From the NCBI GenBank assembly GCA_031290005.1, contig JAITOJ010000084.1, forward strand, positions 1-8,790: DNA of 8,790 bases, given 5' to 3'. Each line of letters begins with the position of its first letter. Within the stretch, counting starts at the first letter, position 1. Both the position numbers and the translations under genes were made by a program. The notes beneath the pieces were generated by a model. That model saw only the letters and a list, made by a program, of their open reading frames with translations. It was not told the DNA's origin and ran no database searches. Source of the stretch: Treponema sp. Its GTDB lineage: Bacteria; Spirochaetota; Spirochaetia; Treponematales; Treponemataceae. This document shows positions 6,517-8,790 of this stretch, in pieces.

Positions 6517-7815
6517 TTATTCACCGGAAATGTCAATATGCGCCCCCGCGCTGTTCATGAGCTCAAAGAAGCCGGGAAACGACACTGCCGCGCATTCCGC
6601 GTCCTTCACCCGCGTCGTGCCCTGGGAAAAAAGCCCGGCCACAGTCAGGGCCATGGCAACCCGGTGGTCGTTATGACTTTCCACCTCCGCGCCAGTGAGC
6701 GGGATGCCCCCGTGGACAATCAAGGCGTCCCCGGTGGTTTCAATCCACGCCCCGAGTTTGGTCAGTTCTCGCTCCATCACCGCTACCCGGTCGGTTTCTT
6801 TGAGCCGCACATGGGCAAGGCCGGTAAAAACCGTGTCCCCCCGGGCATAGCAGGCGGCAGCCGACAGGGCGGGAAGGGCATCGGGTATGTCTTTCAGGCT
6901 GATAACCGCGCCGCCTTTGAGGGATTTGCCGCCCCGCACGAGAAGAACGCCGCCCGACGCGTCTTTGGTAATATCCGCCCCCATGCTGATAAGATGGTCA
7001 ACCACGGCCTTGTCGCCCTGTACGTCAGCCAAGTCAACCCCGGAGACGGCCAATTCCGAGGGGGTGCACACCGCCGCAACCAGGGGGAATGCCGCCGCCG
7101 ACCAGTCTCCGGGTACGGTGGATTCCACGGCCCGGTAGGTCTGTCCCCCAGCCACTCTGAAATGCCGGTAATCCGGGGACTGTTCCGCGAGCGTCACTCC
7201 GTAACGGCGCATCCAGCCGATGGTCATCTGGATATAAGGAACTTCCCTCGGTTCCGCCACTTCCACGGTCACGTCCGCCGGGCCGGCCGCTCCGGCCATA
7301 AGAACCGCGGAAATCACCGGGGATGTCAGGCCGGGAAAATGGGCTGTCCCGCCTTTCATCACCCCGCCGATGACCGCCGGGGGCGCGTCCTGACCGGGCC
7401 GGGTGAGGAAGGCCTCCGCGCCCAACTCTCTGAGCGCGTCCACCATCTGCAAGACCGGGCGCCGCCGGATTTGATAATCCCCGGTGACCACCGTGTATCC
7501 CTGGCACAGGGCAGCCAGAGCCATGACAAATACCGTGGTGGTGCCGGAGTTCCCACAGTCTACAACGTCATCGGGCACTTTGATGCGACTGCCAAAGCCG
7601 GTAACAATCCAGCGGCCTTTTTCTTCGATAACTTCCGCGCCAAAAGTCCGCGCCGCCCGCACCGCGCTCAGGCAGTCTTCACTGGCCAGGGGGTTATGGA
7701 TGACCGACGTCCCCTCCGCCAGGGCAGCCATGAGCGCCGCCCGGATGGTGTGGCTCTTGGAACCGGGAATTGTCAGGTCGCCCTGGAGGGATTGTTTTGT
7801 GCTGATGCTGTACAT
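6517..7815 (-). CDS. aroA: 3-phosphoshikimate 1-carboxyvinyltransferase (EPSP synthase), variant active site
   Basis: EPSP synthase joins phosphoenolpyruvate to shikimate-3-phosphate, step six of the shikimate pathway, in the cytosol. The 432 residues carry the two-domain enolpyruvyl-transferase pattern: GSKSHTIRAALMAALAEG (18-35, with Lys20, Ser21, Arg25), GNSGTT (88-93), RRRPV (117-121), VPGDWSAAAFPLVAA (234-248), IPDALPALSA (310-319, catalytic Asp312), RLKETDR (337-343) and NDHRVAM (382-388). Three positions differ from the E. coli enzyme by motif alignment: Arg100 is Val95, Gln171 is Pro166 and Lys411 is Val411. The fold and catalytic Asp/Lys/Glu are intact, so a functional EPSP synthase is likely, but another enolpyruvyl transferase cannot be excluded. 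It is the first gene of the operon; no Shine-Dalgarno precedes its ATG, and the predicted promoter ends almost at the start codon. Confidence 0.9.
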   Translation of the reverse strand: MYSISTKQSLQGDLTIPGSKSHTIRAALMAALAEGTSVIHNPLASEDCLSAVRAARTFGAEVIEEKGRWIVTGFGSRIKVPDDVVDCGNSGTTTVFVMALAALCQGYTVVTGDYQIRRRPVLQMVDALRELGAEAFLTRPGQDAPPAVIGGVMKGGTAHFPGLTSPVISAVLMAGAAGPADVTVEVAEPREVPYIQMTIGWMRRYGVTLAEQSPDYRHFRVAGGQTYRAVESTVPGDWSAAAFPLVAAVCTPSELAVSGVDLADVQGDKAVVDHLISMGADITKDASGGVLLVRGGKSLKGGAVISLKDIPDALPALSAAACYARGDTVFTGLAHVRLKETDRVAVMERELTKLGAWIETTGDALIVHGGIPLTGAEVESHNDHRVAMALTVAGLFSQGTTRVKDAECAAVSFPGFFELMNSAGAHIDISGE

Positions 7816-7850
7816 GAGAAAAGCATACTATATCTTGCGTTTGGTTTCAA
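7816..7850 (-). promoter_or_regulatory. Predicted promoter of the aroA operon
   Basis: On the minus strand TTGAAA (7850-7845) is followed after 17 nt by TATGCT (7827-7822), placing the transcription start at about the aroA ATG (7815). An alternative -10, TATAGT (7832-7827), has a better hexamer but no matching -35 and would leave a leader of only about 5 nt. In either case little or no 5' leader is expected. Confidence 0.4.
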
Positions 7851-8033
7851 TTCTGTTATTGAATCTGTATGAGCCGCCGGTTAATTGCTTATTTGACGCG
7901 CCTCAGCCGGGGATTGCTGGCAGATTAGTGTTTTCGGTGTCATTTTAATTTGAGGGGTGAAGGGGTCGGGGTATGTGCCCCTTATTACAGGTCGTGATCG
8001 TTATAGAACAGTTTCATTATAAGAGGAGATAGT
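7816..8033. other. Divergent intergenic region between aroA and the small plus-strand ORF
   Basis: These 218 bp contain the predicted aroA promoter on the minus strand. The right half has three GGGG tracts on the plus strand (7954-7957, 7962-7965, 7968-7971). The last can pair with CCCC (7978-7981) across a 6-nt loop and is followed by TTATT, a weak hairpin. A second imperfect hairpin, GCCGG with CTGGC, lies around 7907-7922. I see no tRNA, clear terminator, CRISPR or direct repeat. Confidence 0.5.
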
Positions 8034-8273
8034 ATGAAGGAAAATGTATTCTATGCCATGGTTGGCGACAGCTTAAACTTTAGCCTGAGTGAGGCGATGC
8101 GGAATCTTGAGCTGGATTTAACAGGCCTCGCTATCAGCCTTGGCGAGGAGATAATAAATGCTCCCCAGACTTCGGCTGAAATAATGCAAAACGGCCATTC
8201 GCCAGCTCCCCGCACCCGTCTTCCGCTCCGCCTCAATCTCCCGCTGGGCAATGATGGCGCTTTTACAAACTAA
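8034..8273 (+). CDS. Small hypothetical protein, possibly a truncated or composite ORF
   Basis: I do not recognise this 79-residue ORF. In its favour, an AGGAGA ribosome binding site (8024-8029) sits 4 nt before the ATG, and the first 50 residues (MKENVFYAMVGDSLNFSLSEAMRN onward to about AEIM) have a plausible soluble, slightly acidic composition with helix-like spacing. The last 28 residues (QNGHSPAPRTRLPLRLNL and onward) are Pro/Arg-rich and look like read-through of non-native sequence, as if an original frame were lost. There is no signal peptide, membrane segment or metal motif. Its 3' end overlaps the convergent DUF4160 gene by 11 nt. It may be a gene remnant or part of a genome-wide repeat. 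Confidence 0.4.
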   Translation: MKENVFYAMVGDSLNFSLSEAMRNLELDLTGLAISLGEEIINAPQTSAEIMQNGHSPAPRTRLPLRLNLPLGNDGAFTN

Positions 8274-8529
8274 AGTACCGGTACCATTCAGCCACGATGT
8301 TATTATAATTAGCCTTTATGTATTCCAATGCTTTTGATAATTCGGCATCCGAAAGCTGGCTGTTATTGCGGCATAGTTCGACGGTTCCATTTTGTTTTAA
8401 CCACACTTTTGTCGCGTTAGATAAAGGTTTACCTTTACCGATAGGTATTGGCTCAAGGATATTTCCGCTTGTTTCATTTGACCAGAAGAAAAAACAAAGC
8501 CCCAAAAAATCCCGTATTGCTTTAGGCAT
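8263..8529 (-). CDS. DUF4160 family protein
   Basis: The 88 residues fit the DUF4160 pattern: MPKAIRDFLGLCFFFWSNE (1-19) followed by KGKPLSNATKVWL (32-44), the ELCRNNSQLSDAELSKAL stretch (51-68) and a closing helix with IKANYNNIVAEWYRYF (71-86). The family normally carries an H-x-H motif just before the KGKP segment (E-P-I-H-V-H-V-like); here it reads EPIPIGKGKP with both His lost. Function of DUF4160 is not established; members often occur in two-gene units with another small protein and have been suspected of toxin-antitoxin-like roles. The ATG overlaps the 3' end of the upstream 88-residue gene by 8 nt, so the two are probably cotranscribed. Confidence 0.75.
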   Translation of the reverse strand: MPKAIRDFLGLCFFFWSNETSGNILEPIPIGKGKPLSNATKVWLKQNGTVELCRNNSQLSDAELSKALEYIKANYNNIVAEWYRYFSL

Positions 8530-8788
8530 TCATTCCGCCGTCTTTTTGTGCGTAATCCCAAATCAACAAGACGTTGCGCTTCAGATAATCGATCAATTCG
8601 AACAATTCTTCTTCGGAAAATCCGCCAGTTTTATACAGGCTACATTCCGGCAGTATTCCGTCCGCAAAATCAAAACCGGTGTTCTTTGCCCGTTCAAAAT
8701 GAACAAGTACTTTTCTGGCATGGTTTTCAAAAACCATATCCGAATGAGTCAGGATTACATCATTGACCGTGGAATAATAATATTTCAT
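8522..8788 (-). CDS. Small hypothetical protein paired with DUF4160
   Basis: An 88-residue soluble protein I cannot assign to a named family. The N-terminal half has a beta-rich look (MKYYYSTVNDVILTHSDM, then ARKVLVHFERA, 24-34). It is followed by GFDFADGILPECSLYKT (38-54) and a C-terminal helical part, GFSEEELFELIDYLKRN (56-72), which loosely resembles the C-terminal helix of DUF4160 proteins. The ATG at 8788 is 2 nt from the window edge, so its ribosome binding site cannot be checked and an upstream start is possible. The overlap with the DUF4160 gene (8 nt) implies a bicistronic unit. No DNA-binding motif is evident. Confidence 0.65.
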   Translation of the reverse strand: MKYYYSTVNDVILTHSDMVFENHARKVLVHFERAKNTGFDFADGILPECSLYKTGGFSEEELFELIDYLKRNVLLIWDYAQKDGGMNA

Positions 8789-8790
8789 AG

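Noticed and set aside
6019..7872. A 617-codon open frame on the plus strand opposite ctpA and aroA
   Set aside because: It is antisense to two clearly conserved genes, its translation is Gly/Arg/His/Pro-rich and matches no family, and long antisense frames are expected in this GC-rich coding region.
8130..8275. A minus-strand reading frame with protein-like sequence (KSAIIAQREIEAERKTG)
   Set aside because: It has no start codon with a ribosome binding site and overlaps both the DUF4160 end and the small plus-strand ORF. It may be a decayed fragment, but I cannot support it as a gene.

Overview
The protein sequences point to a spirochaete, most likely a Treponema-like organism. DnaA has the spirochaete-style stretch between its linker and AAA+ core (GDNSAFAYNAAQAISKNPG, then GGVGLGKT), and gyrB lies divergently next to dnaA. 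This assignment rests on my recall of family sequences, not on a search. The window is compact: only three non-coding stretches exist, of about 78, 15 and 218 bp.

Layout. (1) 1-573, minus strand: N-terminal 191 codons of gyrB, cut by the window edge. (2) 574-651: divergent gyrB/dnaA promoter region in which the two predicted promoters interpenetrate. (3) 652-2037, plus strand: complete dnaA, not followed by dnaN or recF. (4) 2053-7815, minus strand: a tight seven-gene operon converging on dnaA. In transcription order it is aroA (EPSP synthase), ctpA (S41 processing protease), rsmE (16S rRNA m3U1498 methyltransferase), a WecG/TagA/CpsF-like protein, a DRTGG-domain protein, an RsbW-like HATPase and 5-formyltetrahydrofolate cyclo-ligase. 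Most junctions are overlaps or gaps of under 15 nt. (5) 7816-8033: intergenic region with the predicted aroA operon promoter and a G-tract/hairpin stretch. (6) 8034-8273, plus strand: a small unrecognised ORF with a good ribosome binding site. (7) 8263-8788, minus strand: two overlapping small genes, one of them DUF4160. This last segment looks more AT-rich and accessory than the operon.

How the genes fit together. GyrB and DnaA set supercoiling and replication initiation, and their shared promoter region could couple the two. The operon mixes aromatic amino-acid biosynthesis, envelope proteolysis, ribosome modification and folate C1 salvage with a DRTGG/HATPase pair of the sort usually seen beside [FeFe]-hydrogenase genes. 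No hydrogenase gene is visible here.

No wholly new multi-gene system is evident. The items most worth a second look are the interlocked gyrB/dnaA promoters with a probably leaderless dnaA, an AroA with three altered active-site positions, a WecG/TagA-like protein lacking the usual catalytic Asp, the DRTGG/HATPase pair without a hydrogenase, and a DUF4160 protein without its His motif.
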